A stretch of DNA of 58,649 nt from Flavobacteriales bacterium (GCA_016124845.1 WGMW01000001.1:1-58649), one strand, 5' to 3'. Shown: positions 6,566-13,673, counted from the first letter of the stretch. Numbers and translations are program-made. Notes: a model not told the origin generated them from the sequence alone.

Positions 6566-8281
6566 ATGAACACACAGGAAGAAATTATTGCGCGGATGGA
6601 AGAGCTGCTGGAACTTCCAGTAGATGAGACCATGCGCGAAGCGAACGAGCTAAAGTCTGCGTTCTACAAATTGAACTCAGATAAACTTGCTCAGCAGAAA
6701 TTGGAGCACCGAGAATTGGGTGCCCGCATGGAGGATTTCATTCCTGTGCCCAATCCGCTGGAAGACACGTTCAAGGAGGTTTTCAGTCGCTACCGCGATA
6801 TGAAGGCCAAATTTGTGCATCAGAAAGAAGAGGCGGAAAAGAAGAATCTGGCGGAGAAGAAGGAGATTCTCGAAGGGTTGAAGCATCTCATCGACAATGA
6901 GGAGAACATTGGAAAGAGCTTCGATCGCTTCAAAGATTTTCAAGACAAATGGAAGGCCATTGGCCCGATTCCGAGCGAAAAAGCAGCCGATCTGAACGCG
7001 GCCTACAAATCGGAGGTGGATCGTTTCTATTACAACATCGGCATCAACAAGGAACTGAAGGAATATGATCTTGCCAAGAATTTGGAGATCCGTGATGCCA
7101 TTGTTTCCAAGTTGGAGGAGTTGCAGACCGCTGAGGTAATCAAAGATGTGGAATTCATCTTGGCGGCAGCCAAAGAAGAATGGGATGAGGCCGGACCGGT
7201 AAAACAAGAGGTTTGGGAAGGTCTCAACGACCGTTATTACGAAGCGCTCAAAACGCTTCATAAGAAGATTCAGGATTTCTACTCAGAGCGCAAATCTGAG
7301 ATGGAAACCAATTTGGAAGCGAAGCAGGCAATGGTGGCGCGGGTTCTCGAATTGGCATCACAGGATCATGGTTCGATCGGTAAATGGAACAAGGCCACGG
7401 ATGAAGTGAACAAACTTCGCGAGGACTGGAAATCCATTGGAATGGTGGAGCGCAAGTTCAACAAGCAGGTTTGGGATGAATTCAAGAAGGCGCAGGACGC
7501 ATTCTTCGGTGCCAAAAAGGAATTTCTGGGCGAAGCCCGTGAAGAATTCAAAGACCACAAGACTGCCAAGGAAAAACTGATCGAAGAAGCACTTCAACTG
7601 AAGGATAGCACCGAGTGGAAAGACACCACCGAGAAGTTCAAAAAGTTGCAGAACCGTTGGAAGAAGATCGGTTCTGCCGGTCCGCGGGATGAGAACAAGC
7701 TTTGGACGAAGTTCCGAGGTATTTGTGATGAATTCTTCGCATCCAAAAAGGCGTGGTACGATGGCATGGACGAGCGTCAGGAAGCCAATCTGAAAGCCAA
7801 AGAAGCCGTTCTGAAAAACATGGCCGAGGTGAAATTGGAAGGTTCGGATGAGGAGAAATTGGCCATGATAAAAGCCTTGGGTGATGAATTCGCGGCCATC
7901 GACCATGTTCCCAAGAAAGACATCAACCGCATCAATACGGCTTACGAAAAGGCCATTCAGGTGCTTTACAAGCAAGTTGACCTGAAGAAAGACGAAGTGG
8001 CCAAGGTGCGTTTCCAGAATAAGGTGGAACGACTTTCAGATAGCGACAAAGGTGCCGATCAACTCAGGAGGGAAGAGCAGTTCCTTCAGAAAAAGCTACG
8101 AGAGAAGAAGGATGAGTTGCTGCAGTACGAGAACAACATGGCCTTTTTTGCCAATGCCAAGGCAGACAATCCGCTGCTGATCAGCGCCAAGAAGAACATC
8201 GAAAACCTACAGAAAGAGGTCGATTCATTGACCGAGCAGGTAAAAGTGCTTCGGGTTTCGATGCGAAAGCTTCAGGCTTAG
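6566..8281 (+). CDS. DUF349 repeat protein
   Basis: 572 residues from the ATG at 6566; the TTG at 6545 coincides with a TACTTTG box and is unlikely to be the start. The protein is almost entirely charged helix. It carries four or more DUF349 units of about 70 residues, each with a W-K-x-I-G type core: DKWKAIGPIPSEKA, EEWDEAGPVKQEVWEGL, EDWKSIGMVERKFNKQVWDEF and NRWKKIGSAGPRDENKLW. Long coiled-coil segments lie in between and at the C-terminus. DUF349 proteins are cytoplasmic and poorly characterised; a role in nucleic-acid or stress-related scaffolding is only a guess. The 3' end overlaps the convergent gene by 4 bp. Confidence 0.85.
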   Translation: MNTQEEIIARMEELLELPVDETMREANELKSAFYKLNSDKLAQQKLEHRELGARMEDFIPVPNPLEDTFKEVFSRYRDMKAKFVHQKEEAEKKNLAEKKEILEGLKHLIDNEENIGKSFDRFKDFQDKWKAIGPIPSEKAADLNAAYKSEVDRFYYNIGINKELKEYDLAKNLEIRDAIVSKLEELQTAEVIKDVEFILAAAKEEWDEAGPVKQEVWEGLNDRYYEALKTLHKKIQDFYSERKSEMETNLEAKQAMVARVLELASQDHGSIGKWNKATDEVNKLREDWKSIGMVERKFNKQVWDEFKKAQDAFFGAKKEFLGEAREEFKDHKTAKEKLIEEALQLKDSTEWKDTTEKFKKLQNRWKKIGSAGPRDENKLWTKFRGICDEFFASKKAWYDGMDERQEANLKAKEAVLKNMAEVKLEGSDEEKLAMIKALGDEFAAIDHVPKKDINRINTAYEKAIQVLYKQVDLKKDEVAKVRFQNKVERLSDSDKGADQLRREEQFLQKKLREKKDELLQYENNMAFFANAKADNPLLISAKKNIENLQKEVDSLTEQVKVLRVSMRKLQA

Positions 8282-9054
8282 TTCTCCTTCAGTTTCTGCA
8301 ACATCTTCTTGGCCTGAATATGCAATGAGCGATCTTCGAGCAAGTATTCCTGCTCAGGTTGCATGGATAGCGCTCGCATCAGGTAGCTTTTGGCTTCTTC
8401 TTCTTTGCCGTTTTCAACCAGTGCTTCTGCGTGGTAAAAGTTGTTGCCAATGTCATCGGGGTATTTGTCAACCACTTTGGTGGTCATCACCAACGACTTC
8501 TTCTTATCGGGCCAACTGAGAATGAAAGGGATTTTCGGAACTCTGAGGTTCAGCACGGCCAACGCTCTTTCTGGAACCCCTTTTCTGAACTCTGGATCGA
8601 GTTTGATCAACGCTTCCATCTGCGTTTTGACCTTATCGACCACACCTTCTTTTGCAGCACGGAAAACACCCATCACTTCGCCCCATTGTCCAAGTGCGCT
8701 CAAATATTCGAAGCGCAGTTCTTTGTCAATCGGGTATTTCGGTACGTACTTGTCGCCCAATTCTTTGGCCAACTGAAACGTTTTCCGCTTGTCGCTGTCA
8801 CTATCCTGCGTAAAACGCGCCTTGAAAATGTAGCAGCGCATCAGGTAGATAACTGTTTCCCGTTCATTTTCATGATTGTTCAAAGCAAGCTGAAAGCTGG
8901 TAATTGCTTTATTGATATGCGCTGGATTGGCCTTGATGCCGTTGGCACCGGAAGTACGGCTGTTGTACCATCGTAGTCCTTCCTCAAAATTTTCTTGCGC
9001 AAATGTTGCGGTGAACATGAGCAGCGAAGAGAGTAGGAGAGCCGTGGTTTTCAT
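8278..9054 (-). CDS. secreted TPR-like helical repeat protein
   Basis: 258 residues. A signal peptide (MKTTALLLSSLLMFTATFAQ) is followed by helical repeats such as HINKAITSFQLALNNHENE and GNNFYHAEALVENGKEEEAK with TPR-like spacing. The C-terminal part reads YLMRALSMQPEQEYLLEDR. It is probably periplasmic and involved in protein-protein contacts. It sits immediately downstream of the VWA/CoxE gene in the same direction, 89 bp away, and could be a late member of that transcription unit. It converges on and overlaps the DUF349 gene by 4 bp. The function is unknown. Confidence 0.75.
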   Translation of the reverse strand: MKTTALLLSSLLMFTATFAQENFEEGLRWYNSRTSGANGIKANPAHINKAITSFQLALNNHENERETVIYLMRCYIFKARFTQDSDSDKRKTFQLAKELGDKYVPKYPIDKELRFEYLSALGQWGEVMGVFRAAKEGVVDKVKTQMEALIKLDPEFRKGVPERALAVLNLRVPKIPFILSWPDKKKSLVMTTKVVDKYPDDIGNNFYHAEALVENGKEEEAKSYLMRALSMQPEQEYLLEDRSLHIQAKKMLQKLKEN

Positions 9055-9143
9055 TTAATAATGGTTGAAGAAATTGGTTGCAATGCATGCATTACAAACG
9101 GTTCTCAATATCGAAATATTATTCGAAAATTGATTTAAATCAA

Positions 9144-10367
9144 TTACCTGAAATTCTCCTCAAGGTTCGGGTCGATGGTCGATCGTTTGTTGGAAGTTTT
9201 CAACATGTTCATGGCCTTGGTCAGGCCTTCCATGGTAAGCGGAAACATGCGATCATTCACAGCACGCTTCAGAATCTGGGTCGATTCGGAATAGCGCCAA
9301 CCTTCCTCTGGATTCGGATTGATCCAAACGTGGTGTTTGAATTTCTGCGTGATGCGTTCCATCCACACCATTCCTGCTTCGGGATTGTTGTGTTCCACAC
9401 TTCCGCCAGGTTGCAGAATCTCCCAAGGCGACATGGTCGCATCACCAACGATGATCAACCGATAATCGTCATTGAACTTGTGCATCACGTCAAATGTGGG
9501 CGTGATATTGTTGAAACGTCTGCGGTTCTCCTTCCAAAGTCGTTCATAGAGGCAATTGTGGAAGTAGTAGAATTCCAAGTGTTTGAACTCGTATTTCGCT
9601 GCGCTGAAGAGTTTTGAGCAAAGCTCGATGTGGTCATCCATCGTTCCGCCAATGTCGAACAGCATCAGCACCTTCACATTATTCTTGCGCTCTGGCCGCA
9701 TCTCGATCTGAAGGAAACCTGCGTTCTTGGAGGTCTTCTTTATTGTGGTGTCAAGGTCTAATTCCTCTTCGTGGCCTTGCCGCGTGAAAACACGCAACCT
9801 GCGCAACGCCATTTTAAGGTTGCGCGTGTTCAGTTCTTCCTTGTCGCTCAGGTCACGGAACTCGCGTTTGTCCCAAACCTTCACCGCACTTCGGTTTCGG
9901 CTTCCCGCTTGCCCAACTCTATAACCCGCAGGATTGTAACCATAGGCTCCGAAAGGCGAAGTTCCAGCGGTTCCGATCCATTTATTTCCGCCTTGGTGGC
10001 GCTCTTTCTGTTCTTCCAACAGTTCCTGAAAGCGCTTGGCGAGTTCTTCCAAGCCGCCCATCGCTTCGATCATGGCTTTTTCCTCATCTGTGAGGTTGTT
10101 CTCAGCCATGTACTTCAGCCAATCCTCCTGGATTTTGGCCAGATCTGGAACGGAAAGTTTCATGCTACCAGCCACGTACTGACTGTAAATGGCATCGAAA
10201 CGGTCTAAATGCTCTTCATGTTTGATGAGCACGCTGCGCGCCAACGAGTAGAAATCCTCCACGTTATCTCCGAATCCGCCTTTCAGCGCCTCCAACAAGG
10301 TCAGATACTCCCGCAGGCTGACTGGAATGCCTTCTTGTTTGAGTTTGAAAAAGAGTTGGAGGAACAA
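9144..10367 (-). CDS. CoxE-like VWA-domain protein, partner of the MoxR ATPase
   Basis: 407 residues. The N-terminus MFLQLFFKLKQEGIPVSLRE and the middle RFQELLEEQKERHQGG are typical of CoxE-family proteins. A C-terminal von Willebrand A domain starts near residue 235 with LMLFDIGGTMDDHIELC, and IIVGDATMSPWEIL supplies the later MIDAS acidic residue. The MIDAS reads DxGxT instead of DxSxS. Such proteins work with MoxR AAA+ ATPases in metal-centre insertion or protein remodelling. The start codon is TTG at 10367, 12 bp after the HEPN stop. Two upstream broken copies of this start keep ATG, so the native start was probably lost on insertion of cargo. Confidence 0.88.
   Translation of the reverse strand: MFLQLFFKLKQEGIPVSLREYLTLLEALKGGFGDNVEDFYSLARSVLIKHEEHLDRFDAIYSQYVAGSMKLSVPDLAKIQEDWLKYMAENNLTDEEKAMIEAMGGLEELAKRFQELLEEQKERHQGGNKWIGTAGTSPFGAYGYNPAGYRVGQAGSRNRSAVKVWDKREFRDLSDKEELNTRNLKMALRRLRVFTRQGHEEELDLDTTIKKTSKNAGFLQIEMRPERKNNVKVLMLFDIGGTMDDHIELCSKLFSAAKYEFKHLEFYYFHNCLYERLWKENRRRFNNITPTFDVMHKFNDDYRLIIVGDATMSPWEILQPGGSVEHNNPEAGMVWMERITQKFKHHVWINPNPEEGWRYSESTQILKRAVNDRMFPLTMEGLTKAMNMLKTSNKRSTIDPNLEENFR
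10281..10366 (-). repeat. 86-bp direct repeat, copy inside intact coxE
   Basis: This 5' segment of the VWA gene is repeated at 12180-12265 with 82 of 86 positions identical by eye. The shared sequence ends exactly at the second base of the start codon: this copy continues to TTG, the other to ATG. The two copies bound a 1.9-kb unit with both toxin-antitoxin pairs. Confidence 0.9.
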
Positions 10368-10379
10368 CGGATTGGCGAG

Positions 10380-10730
10380 TTACGATTGTTGATTGATGAT
10401 TTCCTCGATGTCTTTGAGGTTTCCTGAAAGATGATTCTTCGCAACATCCCAAAGAATTTCGTAATCGATGCCGAAATATTCGTGCGAAATACGATTCCGC
10501 AGATAGTACATTTCAAGCCATGGAACGGACGGATATTTTTCGCGCAATTCTGCTGGTAGTTTTTTCGCGGCTTCTCCGATGATCTCAAAATTTCTGACCA
10601 CGGCATCAACTGTTTTGTAATCACGTTTGAAGGTTTCGAAGTCGAATCCATCAATGTATTCTGCAATGCGAAGCATGGATAGCTTCATGTCTTCCAAATA
10701 CAGCTGATATGAACGATTTTCTTTCTTCAA
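10380..10730 (-). CDS. hepT: HEPN-domain RNase toxin, HepT/DUF86 family
   Basis: 116 residues of all-helical HEPN fold, with the catalytic motif RNRISHEY at residues 78-85, i.e. Rx4HxY, intact. In characterised MNT-HEPN pairs this is a ribonuclease toxin; the Tyr of the motif is AMPylated by the partner nucleotidyltransferase to switch it off. It begins with TTG, overlapping the stop of the upstream mntA by 4 bp (TTGA), so toxin and antitoxin are translationally coupled. It ends 12 bp before the TTG of the VWA gene and is therefore embedded in the moxR-coxE transcription unit. Confidence 0.9.
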   Translation of the reverse strand: MKKENRSYQLYLEDMKLSMLRIAEYIDGFDFETFKRDYKTVDAVVRNFEIIGEAAKKLPAELREKYPSVPWLEMYYLRNRISHEYFGIDYEILWDVAKNHLSGNLKDIEEIINQQS

Positions 10731-11020
10731 TCGATCGGGACAACGGATGAAAGGATTTCAGTGCGCAATTGTTCTTTCAGCGCATTCTTGGTCACAAGGT
10801 CGATCTTTCTTCCAAGTGCTTTTTCCAAGAATATCTCCAAACCGAAGAACTTCCAACCGATCGGTCGTTCCAGTTCAACAAGCAGGTCAATATCGCTTTC
10901 TTCCGTTTGCGTTCCATCTGAGAACGAACCGAACACACCGATCTCTTTCACGCCATACTCCTTTTTTAGAATTGGCTTGAGTTGTTTGAGTTGATCAAAT
11001 ATTTCGGTTGAAACTGCCAT
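10727..11020 (-). CDS. mntA: MNT-family nucleotidyltransferase antitoxin
   Basis: 97 residues of the minimal nucleotidyltransferase fold. The signature G31-S32-x10-D43-x-D45 is intact, and a third acidic residue is at D74 in RKIDLVTK. Active MntA enzymes transfer AMP from ATP to the HepT toxin. The start is ATG, about 64 bp after the decayed coxE copy at 11051-11109. It overlaps hepT by 4 bp. Both catalytic motifs look functional, so the pair is predicted active. Confidence 0.9.
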   Translation of the reverse strand: MAVSTEIFDQLKQLKPILKKEYGVKEIGVFGSFSDGTQTEESDIDLLVELERPIGWKFFGLEIFLEKALGRKIDLVTKNALKEQLRTEILSSVVPID

Positions 11021-11050
11021 TGTATCAAAGGTAACCCGAAATCAGTTTCT

Positions 11051-11109
11051 GCCTTCTTGTTCGGGTTTTAAAGAGTTGGAGGAACATGAGTTAAGTATGA
11101 GATTTTAGT
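11051..11109 (-). pseudogene. decayed remnant of the coxE leader and start
   Basis: From 11087 down the minus strand reads ATGTTCCTCCAACTCTTT, identical to the first six codons of the broken coxE copy at 12266. After a 2-bp gap and substitutions it resumes matching at gccttcttgtt (11051-11061). Upstream of the ATG a further ~22 bp also match the leader of that copy, 23 of 29 positions counted over the junction. This is a second, older scar of the VWA gene start, now lying between cargo genes. The reading frame is not maintained. Confidence 0.8.
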
Positions 11110-11441
11110 CGTTTAACCCACTCAGCTGGTAGGGTTGGAAATTCATCTCTATTCACAATTACAGAAGACAATTTCTTAGCAAATATTGGTCTGCTAAATA
11201 GTTTTAGGTTTTGTTTTTCTAATGAGTTTATTCTGGAAATGATTTTCTCCATAGACCATTTACCAGATTCTAACAAATCATAAATCAACTTATCCGAATC
11301 CGAATTTTCTCTAAAGCATGCAACATGATACTTTGGAACATGGTTCTCATAAACAATCCATTCGCCATAAGATTGGTCTGGAAGATCAATGACTTCCTGG
11401 ACTCCAAATGGCGATTTATAAGCTGTGATATGGTACTTCAA
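11091..11441 (-). CDS. orphan cargo protein, unknown function
   Basis: 116 residues with a probable TTG start at 11441 (an in-frame TGA lies just upstream). Soluble and mixed alpha/beta by appearance: YHITAYKSPFGVQEVIDLPD, EWIVYENHVPKYHVACFREN, then a helical middle and a basic C-terminus EWVKRLKSHT. The last codons and the stop lie inside the block homologous to the coxE leader (11081-11109), so its present C-terminus was probably created at the insertion junction. The coding sequence looks more AT-rich than moxR and coxE. No family recognised. Its position between moxR and coxE remnants mirrors that of the DUF695 gene. Confidence 0.6.
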   Translation of the reverse strand: MKYHITAYKSPFGVQEVIDLPDQSYGEWIVYENHVPKYHVACFRENSDSDKLIYDLLESGKWSMEKIISRINSLEKQNLKLFSRPIFAKKLSSVIVNRDEFPTLPAEWVKRLKSHT

Positions 11442-11455
11442 TTTTCAGTCTCAAC

Positions 11456-11570
11456 AATCTATACGTTAATCGCTGGCATTATTCGCTTTCTTACGCGAAC
11501 ATTACTTTCCAGCAGCATCAGATCCAGCCCATTTTTGATGAGAAATGAATCATGCAGCCTTCTTTCCTGA
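11456..11570 (-). pseudogene. remnant of the moxR 3' end and its spacer
   Basis: Translated in one frame this stretch gives ERRLHDSFLIKNGLDLMLLE, which aligns with the C-terminus of the intact MoxR at 12829 (ERRLPPHLGSLIKNEQDLML...). The nucleotides match over the block catcagatcc...ttgatgag, and the TAA stop is conserved at 11491-11493. Part of the spacer beyond it also matches (GCGATTA..ATAGA). Divergence is larger than for the 86-bp coxE duplication, so this is an older copy. Confidence 0.75.
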
Positions 11571-11714
11571 CCGCTTGAACAGGGCATCGAATTTCTTCCG
11601 TACCTGTTCCAATTGTCGCTGGTATTCTGCTTGGTCTTTTTCATGGAGCTCGGACAGTTCATCTCTCCGCTTCCGCATGAATTCAACCGCCTTAAAAGAT
11701 TCTTTTTTTGTCAT
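11550..11714 (-). CDS. small putative antitoxin paired with the PIN toxin
   Basis: 54 residues (MTKKESFKAVEFMRKRRDEL..., ending KRSGKKAA), highly charged and helical. It begins with an ATG that overlaps the stop of the PIN-domain gene by 4 bp (ATGA). The KAVEFMRKRRDEL segment resembles the short helical antitoxin-like proteins that accompany Bacteroidota PIN toxins. The order is toxin first, the reverse of the usual VapBC order. The last codons overlap the moxR remnant, so the C-terminus may have been reshaped at the junction. Function is inferred from size, charge and coupling. Confidence 0.6.
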   Translation of the reverse strand: MTKKESFKAVEFMRKRRDELSELHEKDQAEYQRQLEQVRKKFDALFKRSGKKAA

Positions 11715-12160
11715 GGTCTTGAGATTTCCAATGGCGAACGAATTTCAATGTTCTGATGACCGTGTCTCAAATTTACGGAATTGAAGATCCGAATACGATT
11801 CAAGTTCACAATATGCTTGAAGTTCCAACTTATCAGTACATCCACGTGATGCAGCGTGGCCATGGCAATATGGTTGGCATCTTCAATGGATTTATCGGTT
11901 AGCCCACCTTCCGAAACATACATGTTGGCAAGGTTTTCAGACTCCTTATTGCCTTGAATGAGCATGGCTCCGTCATCAATCATCTTGAACATCAGGTCAG
12001 ACACCCGTTGCGGTGCAGGTTCCATTTCCAAAATGGTGAGGTCTGAAATTACTGCCTGATGGATTCCTGCCCGAAGGTCTTCAATCAGTGGAATTGTCCA
12101 TTTTTCGAACTCCTTGTCGAAGTAGCCGCCAAAAACGGAAGTGTCGAGGTACAGTTTCAT
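11711..12160 (-). CDS. PIN-domain toxin, VapC-like
   Basis: 149 residues starting MKLYLDTSVFGGYFD, the PIN N-terminus with catalytic D6. Further acidic residues are E45 in LTILEMEP and D94 in SIEDANHIAMA, followed by the characteristic VDVLISWNFKHIVN strand-helix. Members of this fold are Mg-dependent ribonucleases, often acting on tRNA or rRNA, and are neutralised by a small partner. It starts 11 bp after the short coxE remnant (12171-12266) and is coupled by ATGA to the 54-residue gene. The active-site acids look complete, so the toxin is probably functional. Confidence 0.85.
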   Translation of the reverse strand: MKLYLDTSVFGGYFDKEFEKWTIPLIEDLRAGIHQAVISDLTILEMEPAPQRVSDLMFKMIDDGAMLIQGNKESENLANMYVSEGGLTDKSIEDANHIAMATLHHVDVLISWNFKHIVNLNRIRIFNSVNLRHGHQNIEIRSPLEISRP

Positions 12161-12170
12161 TGATTTCTGT

Positions 12171-12266
12171 TCAAATGTTTTTCAATGCCTCCAACAAGGT
12201 CAGATACTCCCGCAGACTGACAGGAATGCCTTCTTGTTTGAGTTTGAAAAAGAGTTGGAGGAACAT
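12171..12266 (-). pseudogene. truncated N-terminal copy of coxE (31 codons)
   Basis: An ATG at 12266 opens a 31-codon frame beginning MFLQLFFKLKQEGIPVSLRE and ending EALKNI before TGA. Its first 29 residues are identical to the VWA protein at 9144-10367. It is the original-looking start, with ATG and leader, 38 bp after the DUF695 stop. The rest of the gene has been displaced 1.9 kb downstream. Whether the short peptide is translated, or its stop couples to the PIN gene 10 bp on, is unknown. Confidence 0.9.
12180..12265 (-). repeat. 86-bp direct repeat, upstream copy
   Basis: Partner of 10281-10366, with four mismatches by eye. After the shared 86 bp this copy diverges at codon 30 and reaches a stop. 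Outside the repeat on its start side lies ATG and a ~22-bp leader that is also recognisable at 11087-11109. Confidence 0.9.
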
Positions 12267-12304
12267 AAGTTAGATGTCAGGTTTTAGTATTGAGACTTGG
12301 GAAT

Positions 12305-12790
12305 CTACTCGATTAAACCAGAAACCAATTCCCATTCAAGGTCTTTCTCTAAACTAAAGTTCAGTCTTCGAATGGCATTGAGCTCGTCAAAAAATGAATT
12401 GAATTCTTCCTTGTTGAATTTTGGGTCACTCAGGTAGAAAATAATGTCACGATAATCTTTTTTTGTAACTCTTCCGATGAAATGTACTGTGTGTTTCCGA
12501 TTTAGAAAAGCCTCGATTTCATCCTCCATATCGTTTAAAATCTTGGCTTCTGAATCCGTTGGAAGGTCGTTCTCGTTTTTATCTTGGAACTCAATCGTGA
12601 TTTGCGCACACCACCCATAATATTTCTTATTGTAGTAATTGTTGTAGGCTTGATTTACAATTGATATCCCGTAAAATCCATTTTCATCATTGATTTCAGA
12701 GCCTACGAACTCTTCACCAGGAAATATCGGATCTGTTGGACCATAGGTCTTCTGTGGTTCTTTCTTGCCACTGAACAACTTTCCAAACAT
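12305..12790 (-). CDS. DUF695-like cargo protein
   Basis: 161 residues with no signal peptide. The C-terminal half has HTVHFIGRVTKKDYRDIIFY and YLSDPKFNKEEFNSF, like the 'GRVT...REIFFY' core of DUF695 proteins. The N-terminal part has GFYGISIVNQAYNNYYNKKY and a strand pattern WCAQITIEFQDKN. The function of DUF695 is unknown. It begins 38 bp after moxR and ends 38 bp before the ATG of the coxE remnant, so it occupies the same slot as the 116-residue ORF in the decayed module. It looks more AT-rich than the flanking genes. Confidence 0.65.
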   Translation of the reverse strand: MFGKLFSGKKEPQKTYGPTDPIFPGEEFVGSEINDENGFYGISIVNQAYNNYYNKKYYGWCAQITIEFQDKNENDLPTDSEAKILNDMEDEIEAFLNRKHTVHFIGRVTKKDYRDIIFYLSDPKFNKEEFNSFFDELNAIRRLNFSLEKDLEWELVSGLIE

Positions 12791-12828
12791 TGGCTAATCT
12801 TTAAGTTCTATTCACTAATCGCCAGTCT

Positions 12829-13647
12829 TTACCCAAACATCCTCTCAAGCAACATCAGATCCTGCTCATTCTTGATGAGTGAACCCAAATGTGGCGGAAG
12901 TCTTCGTTCGCCTTCTTTCGGTTCATCTTTCAGGAGGTCATCGCGGAGTAGGAGTGAGATCCAATCCACCAACTCGCTGGTGCTTGGGCGTTTTTTGATG
13001 CCGTTCACTTTACGGAGTTTGTAGAATTCACCCAACGCACGGTTCAAAAGGTCTTCCTTCAATCCTGGATGATGCACGTCCACAATTTGCTTCATCTGTT
13101 CTTCCTCTGGGAAACGGATAAAGTGAAATAGACATCTTCTCAAAAATGCATCTGGCAATTCCTTCTCGTTATTGGACGTGATGATAACGATCGGGCGTTT
13201 CTTGGCTTTGATGGTTTCGTTGGTCTCGTAGCAGAAGAACTCCATTTTGTCCAACTCCAACAGCAAATCGTTCGGGAATTCAATATCAGCTTTGTCAATC
13301 TCATCAATTAGCAGCACAACCGATTCATCCGAATCAAAGGCTTCCCAAAGTTTTCCCTTCACAATGTAATTGGAAATGTCATGCACCTTTTCGTTGCCCA
13401 ATTGGCTATCGCGCAAGCGCGAAACAGCATCGTATTCGTACAAACCTTGCTGTGCCTTGGTGGTTGATTTGATATGCCACGTGATGAGTTTCTTACCCAG
13501 GGCATTGGCAATTTCATGTGCCAGAAGGGTTTTCCCTGTTCCTGGTTCGCCTTTTACCAAAAGTGGTTTCTGCAAGTGAATGGAAGCGTTCACTGCCACT
13601 TGCAGCTCGTTGGATGCGATGTATGTTTTTGTTCCTGTGAAGTTCAT
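12829..13647 (-). CDS. MoxR-family AAA+ ATPase
   Basis: 272 residues. Walker A is GEPGTGKTLLAHE near residue 37, Walker B is VVLLIDEIDKADIEFPND, sensor 1 is VIITSNNEKELPDAFLRRC, and a helical lid domain ends RRLPPHLGSLIKNEQDLML. MoxR ATPases act as chaperones together with VWA proteins; the matching VWA/CoxE partner is at 9144-10367 on the same strand, 2.5 kb downstream beyond the cargo genes. Such pairs are normally adjacent. A diverged piece of this gene's 3' end reappears at 11456-11570. Confidence 0.92.
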   Translation of the reverse strand: MNFTGTKTYIASNELQVAVNASIHLQKPLLVKGEPGTGKTLLAHEIANALGKKLITWHIKSTTKAQQGLYEYDAVSRLRDSQLGNEKVHDISNYIVKGKLWEAFDSDESVVLLIDEIDKADIEFPNDLLLELDKMEFFCYETNETIKAKKRPIVIITSNNEKELPDAFLRRCLFHFIRFPEEEQMKQIVDVHHPGLKEDLLNRALGEFYKLRKVNGIKKRPSTSELVDWISLLLRDDLLKDEPKEGERRLPPHLGSLIKNEQDLMLLERMFG

Positions 13648-13673
13648 TTCATTTCAATTCAATGCTTTAAAGG

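Noticed and set aside
11459-11686. 75-residue minus-strand ORF
   Set aside because: Its first half is an out-of-frame reading of the 54-residue antitoxin and its second half is the moxR remnant. It is a composite and not a gene.
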